DNA from: Typhlomys cinereus
Lineage: Eukaryota > Chordata > Mammalia > Rodentia > Platacanthomyidae
DNA: 64,000 bases
NCBI GenBank assembly: GCA_023101885.1
Contig: JALPQD010000027.1
Span: 4,779,967 to 4,843,966 of the forward strand
Direction of reading: 5' to 3'
The position numbers were made by a program, and so were the translations under genes. Below, in pieces: positions 23,333 through 34,982 of this stretch (position 1 is its first letter; each line of letters opens with the position of its first letter). The notes under the pieces were generated by a model. That model was not told the origin of the DNA. It ran no database searches and saw only the letters and a list, made by a program, of their open reading frames with translations.

Positions 23333-23597
23333 TTAGAATCAAATGTTAAAATATGTATTGTTACTGTTTCAATGCAGATTTTAGAGCATTTAATTGATAT
23401 CTGAAATTATCAAAGTTACAGAAGCCTTATAGTCTAACAAGTACATGATGCATAGATACTTGGTTTGTATCTGAGTATTGGAAACACAGCATAAAGTTAA
23501 ATCAAGAAAAAAAGAAAAATAGAAAATAAAAAGGAAAAAATAGGAATTAATAATTGTTGGAATTAGCTTTGAAAACAGGAAATTGCATAATATTTAT
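23333..23597. other. AT-rich sequence with A-rich patch
   Basis: The A-rich patch is at 23502-23545. Nothing else is seen. Confidence 0.4.
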
Positions 23598-23938
23598 AGT
23601 GTGAAGATCCAATGTTTCTCCAATATCATGTGTTAAAATTGGTCCCCAGGTTGGTGCTATTGGGAGGTTATGGGATCTTTAGGCTATGGTGTCTAGTGGA
23701 TGTGTTTCATGTCACTGCACTGTTTCTTTGAATGTATCATGACACTCTCTTTTTTTGTTCCCTGGCTTGTCATTTAAGTGAATTTGATCTGTTGCACACT
23801 CTTAAGTGTCTCTTCATTGTCCTGTGGAAACTGGACCACAATCTTTTAGACTGAAGCCTCCTAAATGATGAACTACGATGCCTAATTTTTTTGTTAACTT
23901 AATTATCTCAGGTTACTGTAATAATAATAACTGACAAT
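23598..23938 (+). mobile_element. MaLR-type LTR, old
   Basis: aaattggtccccaggttggt (about 23636) and a terminal ttgttaacttaattatctca block (23891) match the layout of an MLT1-like MaLR LTR. Ends are fuzzy and no duplication was found. Confidence 0.55.
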
Positions 23939-24073
23939 ACCCACATATGGTTAAAGCGGGACATTAATATTAAAATAAAAACAAAACTGGATCCATAGGT
24001 CTTCTAGAACTTCAAGACAATGGTTGATATTTACAGAAGTTACTTTTTTAGTATTATTATAATAGATTATTTG

Positions 24074-24333
24074 GATGATGTCATGGTTTGAATGTGAGTT
24101 GTACTCCACAGACTATGCGTTTAAATCCTTAGTTGTTAGGGAAAATCATGGTACCTTTGAGAGATGAAGCCTTACTGGAGGAAGACAGTCACAGGGGTGG
24201 GCCTTGAGGTTGATTAGCCCCACCCCTGCTAATGCAGTTGGCACTTTTGCAGTTGAATAAATCTCCCTTCCTCCCTTATTTGAGTTTGGCTGTTGTCTCA
24301 TAGCAAAAATAAAAGAGTAGTCAGTACAGATGA
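24074..24333 (+). mobile_element. MaLR-type LTR with perfect 5-bp duplication
   Basis: LTR at 24079-24328 (250 bp), from tgtcatggtttgaatgtgag to agtcagtaca. The direct repeat gatga lies at 24074-24078 and 24329-24333. Compared with the 349-bp relative at 48329 it lacks an internal segment between the cagttggcacttttgcag block and gttgaataaatctccc. Confidence 0.88.
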
Positions 24334-24349
24334 TTAATTATACATTTGT

Positions 24350-24850
24350 TTAATTTTAAAGGTCATTTTAACGTTAAGAAAAACTTTTGATTATACATTC
24401 TTAAACATTATTAAAATATCTCAAATGTTTACATATTTATTAAATCAGTTTTTGTACACTGTAGTATTTTTTATTTTCATCTTAATTTTTAACCGTAAAA
24501 TAAAAATTACATACCTTAATTATGTGTAAACTGGTTTTTTGAAAAATGTGTATACTATAAAATATCTATATTGAGCCATTTAACATGTGAATTATCTTAT
24601 AAACTTCATGCTTTGTGGTAAGCACCCAAAATGTATTTTCTTAACAGTTTTTAAAGAGTACATATATTGTCATTGGATAAAATCACCATGTTCTACTACA
24701 TCAAATGTTAACTTTATTCCTTCTTTCTAACTGAAGAACAATTTTCCCTTTGATCCTACGCATACTACCCCTCACCAGGTCCTGGTAACTACTGTAATAA
24801 CTTTGTATGTTTCAGAACATGTACATAAGAGGGAATTTATTTTGATATGA
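24350..24850 (-). mobile_element. L1 3' region, antisense, old
   Basis: gtggtaagcacccaaaatgt (24616), attttcttaacagttt, then the polypyrimidine block ending in a tggtaactactgtaataac stretch (24783) follow the order of old mammalian L1 3' ends. Non-coding. Confidence 0.55.
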
Positions 24851-25935
24851 TAAAAGGAGTCTAGGAAACAGCCTTTGTATTCACCTCTCAAGATTCATAT
24901 GCTTGCAGTTTTCATCCTCAGAATATATGACTTTCATATTGGGAATTTCCAAACAGGACAGCAGAAATCCAGTAGCATAATTTTGGGAAGAACTAGAAGT
25001 GTAAGCGATAAAGTGCATGTAAGAATCTTTTCAGAAGATCATAATTCACAAGATGTAGTAAGTTAGAGAAAGGAAAAAGTCGAGAGTGAATAACCTCAGA
25101 GTTTCCCTTGAATGATGGAACGAGCAGCTGAATTGCTAATGTGAATGTAGAAGCCAAAATAAGTAATTGCAACTGATATTTCTTGACTAACCACTTGCTA
25201 CAGCCACTTTGTAGTCTTTTAGAATTCACTCCTCACATCACAACAAGAAAATCAGAAACAATTGCTATTCTCATCTTTATATATAAAACAACTCAGGTAT
25301 TAACTTTAAATTGTCTTCATATTAACACTGAAGGTTACTGATGATTTCTACCTGAAATTTCTAGTACCCAGCCTAAAGCAAATTTAGATATTTAATGATA
25401 ATATGAACAAAAAAGCTCATATTTTAATTGTATAAAAATCAAACACATTGGAGTTAAAATTTATTACCTCGCAAAGAGTGCTCATAGAATTTCAAGTAGA
25501 ATAACTATCAAAGTATTATTCTATCTAGATGTATGTGAAGTTCTGTTTCTAGATATGAATCACATGCAGAATTTAGTTTCTAGTTACACTGAGGTGTGAA
25601 AAGCAGCTTTAAGGTCAGCTTCCCACTGTTCCTTTATCTCATTTACCTTTTTGGCTTGACTCTGCTTCAGATCCTCAAGAAATTTTCATGTTAGACAAAA
25701 GCTCATCAAATAATTAGCTAGAGTACATGTTCTCCTCCAGCTAGTATGTAGAACTATGAAGCCACATGTATCACAGGCTATACCTAATTAACAAATGTTA
25801 ATTTTATTATAATTGCATTCTTCAAACTGTATGTTCTGCAAGTGTACTCAGGAGACATCTTTATGTAGTTCAAGTATCTAGAACTCTGTCTATACCATTT
25901 TCTTAATAAAATTTCATTATGTCTGGCTGAAGTAT
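24851..25935. other. AT-rich unique sequence
   Basis: Nothing recognised. Confidence 0.5.
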
Positions 25936-25939
25936 TCCA

Positions 25940-26012
25940 TAGTTAGGAGTTAGCTCAGTGGTAGAGTACTTCCCCATTATCTAAAAGGCCTAGTGAAAAT
26001 GAAAATAAAGCT
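25940..26012 (+). mobile_element. tRNA-type SINE fragment
   Basis: gttagctcagtggtagagta (25948) is an A-box-type SINE head, followed by a degraded B-box region (aaaggcctagtgaaaat). It lacks a cloverleaf, so it is not a tRNA gene. Confidence 0.5.
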
Positions 26013-26103
26013 CTTCTTATTTGCCTAGCAGGAAGTGAATGTGTATTCTGAGAAACAGAAAAATTATAAAGTGTTTGGCGCTTTATCAACTGGGAGTTAA
26101 TGA

Positions 26104-26370
26104 GGACATGGGATCTTCATGTTTCATGTGGTATGGTGTCTATGTCCATGTGACACCACGGCATGGGGTCAGCATGTATATATGTCATGTGGTGTTGTAC
26201 CTGTGCATCAATGTGACATAGTGGCACAGAGTCAGGATGTGAATGTGGAATAATTTCTGAATGTCAATATGACATGTTGTATGGGGTCAGAGTGTGAATG
26301 TGGCACAGTGGCATGGGGTCAGCATGTGAATGTGGCATACTAGAGTGGTCGTTGTGTATGATGTGACACA
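26104..26370. repeat. Degenerate minisatellite, unit about 32-38 bp
   Basis: The core cggcatggggtcagcatgt recurs in variant form at about 26158, 26222, 26279 and 26310, each followed by gaatgtg or a TA/TG variant and preceded by tgacac/tgacat. Unit lengths vary, so the array is old or unstable. Confidence 0.7.
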
Positions 26371-27560
26371 GCTTTTGAACTGGATTATAATCTTTTTAGG
26401 ACAGGGACTTTTTATGTTTTTTTTATAAAGCTTGTGAATTAGGAAACTGTTTTATTTAATAAGAGATCATGATTGATTGTGGTAAGCGATAAATTTGCAG
26501 CACTCATGAACAGCTCCTTCCCAGGGGTTTCCGTTGGGTTGTCTGGTTGAAATAGAAACAGATTCAATTGAAGGAAAAGCTGCCAGAAAGACAGGAACCG
26601 GGCAGCCCTGACTCTATGACAGATCCTTATAGAATGATTAATCTCATGGTACATTTTTGTCATTTTCTTTTCTTGTACCACTCATTCAGGATTTAAAATT
26701 TTATAACACCAAATTTGATGGGCCTAATTTTAGATAATGCAGGCTTTCCTTTGATTTTTTTTGGGGGGAGGGGGGGTCAGGAAGAGGTATTCTCCCAGAA
26801 GAAAGCCTGGAAACAGGCCTTACAGAAAAAAAGGGGTTTAAAACTAGAAAGATGTAAACAAACAGATGTGTCCCATGCCCAACTCTTTAGCAGTCACACT
26901 TTCACTGTCTATTCAGAGATGATCCTTGTGAATTAAAGGAAAGTGTTACTAACTCAGGTACAAAGCAGGCTTGCAGATGATCTTTGGAAACCAAACAGAT
27001 ATACCTCTGATTTAGAGGAAATTAATTGCATTGACTATTTTATGGCTGCCACACAGACTTCTTAAGAATACTCAGCATAGATTCATATTTACTGTTGAGT
27101 AAAGTTGGTTAGGTTATTTAATATATCTGAGCAGAGTTAATAATTTAAAAATGAAGATGTTGATATTAAGTGAATCATTATAAAGACTGAGGAAAATGGA
27201 AATGCCTTGTATAATGTAATATTAGACTGCAGCTTCATTCTAGTAATTATCCAAATATATTTAGTATTAGATGATAATAAAGGTAACATTCAATTAATCA
27301 GTACATCCAACTCTACACCTTTATAAATGACTTATTTGAACTAAAGACATACCTAGGTGATCCTATTTAAATGCTAATCCTCTGAAGCATGAAATCACTT
27401 TTCTTAGATTCAAAACTTGAAGAATTACAATTTTAATAAATAAACATACCTTAAACTTTAAAGTCGTTCTCTTCCCTGTAGTAAAGTAGTACTATCTGAG
27501 ATACTTATTTAAATTATAGTAAAAGACTATAATTTATGAATTGAGAGTTTGAGGAGAGAC
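26371..27560. other. AT-rich unique sequence
   Basis: Contains a G-run (26761-26776). No recognised feature. Confidence 0.5.
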
Positions 27561-27566
27561 AGAGTG

Positions 27567-27835
27567 GGGCCTGGGGAGATAGCTCAATCAGCAATCAGCA
27601 ATGCACAGGCCTTTCAAGCATGGAAAACTAATCAGCGCTCTGTTTTTTTGTTTTTTTTTTTTTTAATAAAAAGCCCCACATGGTAACAAGTGCTAATAAT
27701 CCCAACTCTGGGAAAATGGAGACTGGCAGATCCCTGAGGGCTCAGAGGCCAGCCAGCTTGGTGTACCTACTTGTGTTCTCAGATTTTTCTCTGCCTCCAT
27801 ATGCATGCCTCTAAATGTGTGCATACTCATATCTA
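27567..27835 (+). mobile_element. B4-type SINE with internal poly-T
   Basis: Head gcctggggagatagctcaat (27569), then a T-run at 27640-27664, then B1-derived sequence (agccccacatggtaacaagt, gactggcagatccctgaggg, ggccagccagcttggtgta), and a tail resembling the B4 end. Confidence 0.65.
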
Positions 27836-28039
27836 CATCTGTAGTCTGTGATTGTTGATATTGTCATTTGATACTTTACAAAGGCATCTCTGCATATTTG
27901 AGAGGGCATGCCTTGACTGTAATAGTTGATGTGGGGAAACAAGCTCAAATGTGGGTGGAACCAAGCCTGACCCAGGTAGTCTGGAACTGTATAAAGATGG
28001 GGTGTGTGAGTATAAGAGCTTTCATTCATTCTTCTCTGC
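27836..28039. other. Unrecognised sequence
   Basis: No feature supported. Confidence 0.4.
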
Positions 28040-28112
28040 TCTTGAAAATGTAGTCCCCAGCAGGTGGTATTAGTGAGAGGTGACTGGATCATAAGAATCC
28101 TAACATAAGCAG
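28040..28112 (+). mobile_element. MaLR LTR fragment
   Basis: gtccccagcaggtggtatta (28052) followed by gaggtgactggatcataag is a typical MaLR block. Only this short piece is recognisable. Confidence 0.5.
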
Positions 28113-28619
28113 TTGTTCCATTAACTTTTCCTGGGGAGATGTGAATAAATGTCTATTCTCTCCAGATGCGTACCAATGCCAGGTCAAGGTATGGTTTATT
28201 AATGTCAAACTTGGAGAGACGGATTACAAGATGACTTTCAGAGCATAGACAAGGGGTTATTACAGGAGTGTGAGTGAGCTCAAAAGAGCTCCATGACCTC
28301 AAGTTCCACACATCATGGATGAAACCTACAAACCTGCATCATGGAGTTTTTTTTTTTTTTTTTATTAGCCATTTACTTCATACATACTCTAGAATCTCTC
28401 AAGAGCACTTGCAGTTGGATGTAGGAATGGGAGTGGCAGTATTATAACTGGAGCCCTAAGAGAACATCTCGTCTATCTACTAAGAATTGTCAATAGCTCC
28501 ACAGCCCTACTATCGCTCTATTGTACTGTTCTAGCTACCATGGCTACTGAGCCAGGTTAAGATCTACTCCATGATGGTATCATTTTATGCACAGAGGAAA
28601 AAATGCCATAGAACAGAGG
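28113..28619. other. Unique sequence with T-run
   Basis: Poly-T at 28347-28364 may be the antisense tail of an unrecognised retroposon. Otherwise nothing is seen. Confidence 0.4.
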
Positions 28620-29040
28620 TTTAATAAAATGATGAGTTTATACTGAATGAAGAAGGTGTGGCTGAAGTGGAAAGAGTAGGTTGCAGTGTAGAGGACATGT
28701 CTTTCAAGGACATGTCTTGTTCCCTCTGCTTGTGGCTACTGTGGAGTGAGCAGCTTTCCTTGGCAATGCCCTGCCATGAATTTTCTGCCATGCCACAGTC
28801 TAGAAGCGGTGAAGCCATCTGGCTGTGGATTGAAAGTGAATCAGGTTTTGAATGCGAGGATACCTTTTCTCAGCCCAGTTGTACTCGACAAGGACCTAAG
28901 GTACCAGACACAAGTGGTCACCAAGGATTGGCCTGGAACAGTGGTTCTCAAGTTCATTGTCTCACACCAGTGAAGAGCAAGATATAGATACTTAAAAAAT
29001 ATACAGTGGATAGAATGTTTATTAGGAGACATTAAGGAAG
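28620..29040 (+). mobile_element. Possible MaLR-related fragment
   Basis: gccatgaattttctgccatg (28773) recalls a MaLR LTR segment. An open frame of 109 codons at 28658-28987 has no recognisable domain and is regarded as incidental. Confidence 0.25.
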
Positions 29041-29110
29041 AGTGAGAGAAACTCTCAAGAATGGGAGTGGTTTACAAGAGAGGAAACGTCATTCAACTTT
29101 ATTATCCAGG

Positions 29111-29134
29111 GTTTTTTTTTTTTTTTTTTTTTTG
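29111..29134. repeat. Poly-T run
   Basis: 24 nearly pure T, probably the antisense tail of an older retroposon to its left or right. Confidence 0.8.
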
Positions 29135-30620
29135 GTGGAGGCAGGTATGCCAGCAAAGACTGAAAGGAGATAATTGAGATAGTTAATTTGGTGGGTTAGG
29201 ATGGACTGAACCAATGGTGGTCTACCTGCTCTATTCATTTCTTCCTCACCCAACCAAGGAAATGACTTTGCTCTGTTCACATCTTGCTCGCCAAGTGAGG
29301 GGTAGTGGGACCACCCCTTTATCCCTCTCTGATTTATGCTTTCTTACCTGTGGACCTCCAACATCTATTAGCGATCAGTCATATTGACGCTCTTATTATT
29401 TAACCTTACAACTACCTATTAATTGGACTAAGTTGCTTTTGTTCTCACATGACCATTGGACATGACCATTTTGTCTATTACAACTACTAAGAAGGAGCTG
29501 CAGTTGCTCTTAGTTAATTCCTCACCTATAAAGGTGCAATGTATCTCTTTCCTGAAAAACGTAGAAGCTTTACTAGAAGCTAGCTTCACTCAGTCTGTAA
29601 CATTCAGTTGCATTAGAAACAAGAATCAGTTCAAAATGCTATCATGACCTGCTGATGTTCCCATGAAGGTGCTCATGGAAGTCAGCTTGCAGATGCTGGC
29701 CTTGCATCTCAGAGCCTCTGCCTGCCTCCTATCAGGTCTAGTTGACCATCTCATATGCAGTTATGAGCCTTGTCACTCACTTCTTTAATTTTGCAGATGA
29801 TTGTTCTTTACCCCTTTATCATCACTTTAATTTCAGTCTCCATTCTCAATGCAACATGTGACCAATATGTAATATTTGCCTTGGGCCCCTTCTCTGACTC
29901 CTATGACTCAATGAAAACTAGCTTCTATACTGAAAACTGTGAAACCAGGAGCCCAGATAAATCAGGTTCTTTTCTCTTTCATCTCAGAGCTTTTCCTTTT
30001 TCAACAATGAAAAATGAATGATGCAGATGTGCTTGTGAATACTTGAAGGAGTGAAGAGGGTGGAAAACAGACTTACATATTCTTGTGATATGTACATTTT
30101 ACTGAGAGCTGAAGGTATATAGCCTAGTGTTATTGTTAGTAGATATAATAATTCAGCATGATTTAGGTAAGTGCTCAAATAAAAGATTTAAAGTGGTCAG
30201 TATGTTTTTAAGTCTACTTTTGATTGGCAGGAATATTATTAAGTAGTCCAATTTGAAAGTACATTATTTGCATAGCATTATGGGATCTCTATGGTTTTTG
30301 CACATAAGAAGGTACTCTAGAAGAACAATATTCCATAGATTGGAATAAGAAAGTTCATTATTTTCTGGTAAAAAGTTACAGACTCTGACATACCTGAATA
30401 ACTTTATTTGAAGCAGGCTCCCTGGTTCTGACTTTGGAAGCTGCAAAGGAAGATCCAATTGGTAACGTCTTGCAAAAAGTGGTTGCTTCTTCAACACTGA
30501 CCCTGTCAACTTCTTGATGAGTATTACTAGCACTACTTGTCTTACCTGAAGCATCATGGAAAAGATTGTTTAGAGATGGCAACTGGAAAGGCACTGTTAA
30601 TGCTGTGCCATTAGTGATAA
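29135..30620. other. Unique sequence, nothing recognised
   Basis: No repeat family, exon or RNA gene was recognised. Open frames are short and overlapping on both strands. Confidence 0.5.
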
Positions 30621-30639
30621 ACACAACTCAAACAATTTA

Positions 30640-31375
30640 GGGGACTAAGTTAAGTTATATTTTAAGTTCACTATGATGGCAGGTGTGTCCATGTGGGAGT
30701 TGTCAGGCCCAAAGTCTGCTCTCTGGAGAATGATACATTAGCTTCTGAAATGGGAGGTCATTAGGGGCTCTTTCCTTTGGAAGTTGAATTTGCCGCTTGT
30801 CTGCAAGATAATGGCAGGGGTAACTTCTTCCCTTGAAAGTTGAGTTTACCTCCTGTCTTTTCTTGGATTGCTTTTGTTTTTCACAGGAGTGGCTGGGCTG
30901 TTACCTCCTCCTATAGTTCCTTCCTACATATTTGAGTTATGCTAATACACGGACCAAGTAACTCTGCTTTGAGCATACATTGTCCATTCCCTTCTAGCAA
31001 CGAGGTGCTATGCCTGTTTTTCTCTACTTGGAAACATTATGTCTGGTCCCACAGCAAGTAGATGTCACTCCTGCCTTTTCTTTGTTAACTCTTTGTTAAC
31101 TAAAATGTATACGTTTTACATAATCCTGTAAAGAATTTGGTCCTGGTCTTCTTTGAAGTTTTCCTGAATTTGATCCTGCTCCTTGATTGTTTTCCTATAA
31201 ATACTCATGTATGCTACAATAAAGTTGGCTTGGATGATGGAGGACATCTTAGGCTCCCTCTGACCGGATGCCTGATCAATTCCTACTGCTCCCACTTCTG
31301 TTTCCTGCATGTAAGTCTGGGTTTATGCTAATTCGTGGGCCTGGACATGTCCATACCAACATAGGAGGCAACAGA
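30640..31375 (+). mobile_element. Probable ERV LTR
   Basis: Less AT-rich block with a TATA-like tcctataaatactc (about 31193) followed by a polyadenylation-like tacaataaagttggcttgg (about 31214). U5-like sequence follows, with ccctctgaccgg. These landmarks suggest a retroviral LTR, class II or I. Ends were not fixed. Confidence 0.45.
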
Positions 31376-31452
31376 TCTGGCCACACTATGTCTGTAGGAA
31401 GATCTGAGAAAAGGTCATCTTCCTAGCTTGCAAATCTTCCAATTTCCAACAA

Positions 31453-31454
<2 letters not shown>

Positions 31455-31500
<46 letters not shown>
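31455..31500. repeat. (TC)n microsatellite
   Basis: Pure TC from about 31457, then TTTCTC variants. Confidence 0.9.
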
Positions 31501-31501
<1 letters not shown>

Positions 31502-31504
31502 TTT

Positions 31505-32820
31505 TCTTTCCCCCACATCTATCGTATCCACATGTCACGGAATGATCACACCCACTGTGGCCTAGGTCTGCCCACATCAATTAAATATCCCACAGGTTTG
31601 ATTAGGATTTGACTTAACTAAATAATTCTTTGTAGTTATGCCTAAAAGCTCAGTTCACAATATTCAGGTTGACTCCTGTATTCAGCCATCACAAATAGGT
31701 TGTCTAAACCAGATTACATGCCTGGGATGTTTGTGATTGAGGAGGGGAGCAGGTAAGTAAAATGCCCCCCTCAGACCCTCTTGACAAGTGATTCATAAAT
31801 GAAAATGGGGAGCTTTTGTAAATGTAAAGAAAAGAATTTGATTTTTATTGGGTGAAATCAAGGGTATACACTAGCACCGGAGTGTCTCCCTAAGTGACTG
31901 GCATTCTCTTTAGCCTCCATGTAGCTCTGATGATGACTTAGCATATCTCGGTCAAGGGAATGTGTATATTCTGGGACAGAATAAATTCGCCATTCTTACA
32001 AATAAATATTTATATTGTCTTTTATATTCTGTTCTCATATTTTGAATATGAGTTAAGTTAGTGTCTTATTCTCATCTCATCTCAACAACCATACCACTCA
32101 TTTTCTGGGCAAAGATATTTCAGCACAGTTCTGATTGTAATGATATGATCATTTTGACAATACCCTGGGAGGTTAGGGTAGAGTGGTATAGAAAACATCA
32201 GTTTTGCTTCTCTTAACATTGCAAATAATTGTAAAGAACATTTTTATGGGAATATAATCTTTGTCTCTAATGAAGATTTTTTTTTGAGTAAGGAAAAAAT
32301 AAGTTTTAGAAGAAGAAAAAAGTTCTTGCTATTGATGTTAGGGAAATGATCAGTAGGCTCTTTAGAATGGATTACTTGCTTCAAAATTTATATATTTATT
32401 GTTTTTTCCAGAACCTTGAAAAATAGAAGAGTAAAAAGGAATTTATATGGAAGAAGTTTCTTGCACTCCATTCTTAAATTTTGTTATAATTCCAGGGTTT
32501 CCTTATCTCAAACAACTAGTTTAAACTTGGAACATTCATGTACTTCAAAGTGCAAATCAAAGTGCAAGTCAAGATGTCATCCACAGAGCTACAGTTTCAG
32601 TTTGAAATTTTTTTCTCTAATTTTTTTACAGTAGAAAAATACCCAGTTATTACAGAAAACTGTAATATGAATCAGAGAAAATATGATTTTTACTACTTCT
32701 AACTTTGGGGACTTCCAAAATGAGATAAGAAGGCTTTTTACTATGCTTTTACTTTAATTCAACACCTCAGATGGTATAAAATCTAGGCAATTTTAATGCA
32801 TGTTACATAAACATTAATCT
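31505..32820. other. AT-rich unique sequence
   Basis: No recognised feature. The word caaagtgcaa is tandemly repeated at about 32545-32565. Confidence 0.5.
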
Positions 32821-32821
32821 T

Positions 32822-33214
32822 TGTGATATTTAATCATGGGTATAAAGTTGACCACACCTGGCATTAACTAAAATCAGCTGTGAGATTACCTGAAGAGATT
32901 ATACAGATTGCCACATTTACAATACAAAAATCAGCCCTAGATCTGATTAGAACCTCCCAGTAGCAAACCAGATAAAAGGAACCATAGAACAGTAGATTTA
33001 GAAGAGACCTATTGGACTGAACAGCTCTGAGCCTCCAGAATGTTTGCAGTGACTTAACTGCCTCCAGCTTCAGCCACCAGCCATGTTGCCGTTGTCATAA
33101 AAGACTGTTTCTCCCCTCTGGAACTGAATAAAGGCTGAATAAATCTCCCTTTTTCCCCTAAGTAGTTTGACTTTGGGTGTTCTCTCACAGGAACTGTTAA
33201 GAGTAACCATTACA
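32822..33214 (+). mobile_element. Mosaic class III LTR
   Basis: The first about 200 bp match the LTR at 61748 (cacctggcattaactaaaat; taaaaggaaccatagaa). The last about 190 bp match the MaLR LTR at 48329 (ctgaataaatctcccttt; tttgactttgggtgttctc; aaccattaca). The join lies near 33020-33035. The same build occurs, inverted, at 9395-9772. Flanking pentamers atctt/accct agree at only three positions, so the duplication is inconclusive. Confidence 0.7.
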
Positions 33215-33599
33215 ACCCTTCTTATTATATAGGGAAAAATCTCCCCACATATAATTCCATATTCTAATCTCTATTTATTTTGTCTTTATTTATTCTTTAT
33301 ATATATTTCAATAGGAGGGATCCTGGCATGCTCTCCTTTGTATGTCATTATTCCTTTTAATAAGGCCTCCAAAATAATGGTGTGAGGAGTAATGAGAAAT
33401 TTTAATCATGAGAATAGAAAAACTTTGTCAGATTTTTATATTTTTCTGATATAATGTTTTGAAAAATTTCAAGTATCCAAACAAATTAATTTATTATAAT
33501 GTGCATGCTCTAAATGCTACCAGCTTTATTGTATTGCTACAAATGTCTTGCTATAATTGCTTTAGTCCATTTATTTATCCATCCCTTTATCTATCAATT
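33215..33599. other. AT-rich sequence
   Basis: Nothing recognised. Confidence 0.4.
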
Positions 33600-34265
33600 G
33601 ATGCACCTTATTTTTTAAAAAACTTCTAAAGCACTGAGATGCAATTTAGATGCAGTAAAATTTATCCTCTAAGTATACAATTCCATGTCTTTCCTCCAAA
33701 TGTGGGGTAACATATCCACCAATGACGTATATGCCAACAATCAATTTGATTTCATAGTTTCAAAATTCTTCTCCTGACAGAAGCTGTAATTTGTTTCTAA
33801 GCATTTCTGTGGGCATATTTTAATTGGATTTTCATATTGTCAATGATTACCTGTAATACAAATAAATGCATAATAGGATATGCCCAATTCACATTTGTGA
33901 GTACATGCATAGATAGACCTGTGGAATATAGACTCCCTCATGAGATCTAGAAACATCTCCTCAGAAAAACTTCTTCTGTCCTCTGCAGTCAATTCATGTT
34001 CATATTCTACCCTTAAATACTAAAGATTTGTGTCTGACACTTACATTATAATTAATTTTTCTTAGTCTTGAACTTCACGTAGATTAAATCAAACAGCATA
34101 TGTTCTTTTGTTCAAGCCTTCTTTTGTGTACCAATATGTTGTTATATAGACATGTGGAATGTGTCAGCAACTCTTTTTTGAAATTACCGAGTATTCTATT
34201 GTATAAATATTTTGTCCATCCTCCACTTGATATAAACCTGAAATGTCTCCAATTTTGACTACTTT
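33600..34265 (-). mobile_element. Old L1 3' region (antisense)
   Basis: The order agtaaaatttatcctctaag (33654), aatcaaacagcatatgttct (34087), gagtattctattgtataaat (34189) and gacta..gaagaacacc matches the 3' segment of ancient mammalian L1 (L1M type) read on the minus strand. Confidence 0.6.
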
Positions 34266-34284
34266 GAAGAACACCAACTATTTT

Positions 34285-34460
34285 TTAGCGAGGCATGGTG
34301 GTATGTGCTTGTATGGGGGATGAGGTTCACTTAAAGTTTGAGGTTATCCTGTGCTACACAGTGAGTTTTAAATCAGCCAGGGATGCATAGTGACTTTGAG
34401 GCTTGTCTGGACTACGGGGTGAGTTTGAGGCTGACCTGAACTACACAGCTTTATGAGAAT
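34285..34460 (+). mobile_element. B1 SINE with duplicated segment
   Basis: gcgaggcatggtggtatgtg (34288) starts a B1. The block ending agtgagtttt (34360) is followed by two similar blocks (gactttgaggcttgtctgga and agtttgaggctgacctgaac), so part of the body is repeated about three times. Confidence 0.65.
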
Positions 34461-34541
34461 ACTCTTAAATAAGGCACACATAGGAAAATACATACTTTTT
34501 AAACAAGCAAATAAGAAAGCATTTATATACAAGTTTTGCTA

Positions 34542-34982
34542 ATAAGTGTCATAATTAGGCACAAGTGCCAACTTGACAGCTGAGGGTTTGCACTCTGGGC
34601 ACATTTGTAGTGATTAATGGTTGTGTTAAGCCCAGAGCAAACCTGCAAGAGTTTATCTAGCTAATGGGGAAGGCCTAGTCCATGTTGGGTAGGATTAGAC
34701 TCTGAACAGGTGAATAAAATACTGAGGGCTGGTTGAGGGAGTTGGCATCCTTATGTACACTTGGCCAGATATGCTGGTCTGGCAAGTAAGGATCATCCCT
34801 CTCTCAGCCATTATGTAGACATGGTGTGGCCAGTTCCTTTGGCCTTGGTGTTGGCATGAGCTCTCCTATCAAACTGGACTGAGACAAGTAACCAGATAAT
34901 CATAAGACAATAAACCCCTTGTTCCTTTAAGCTGTTTGATGGTCATTTATCAGTAATCATGCAGGTGAAATGCAACAATAAG
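34542..34982 (+). mobile_element. ERVL-type solo LTR with perfect 5-bp duplication
   Basis: LTR 34547-34977, from tgtcataattaggcac to gaaatgcaaca. The direct repeat ataag is at 34542-34546 and 34978-34982. It is the longest clean copy of this family (431 bp) and keeps the segment ctgagggctggttgagggag that is missing from the copy at 11155. Confidence 0.9.

Noticed and set aside
25948..26012. Possible tRNA gene
   Set aside because: Only an A-box-like SINE head is present; no cloverleaf, no intact B box, no terminator.
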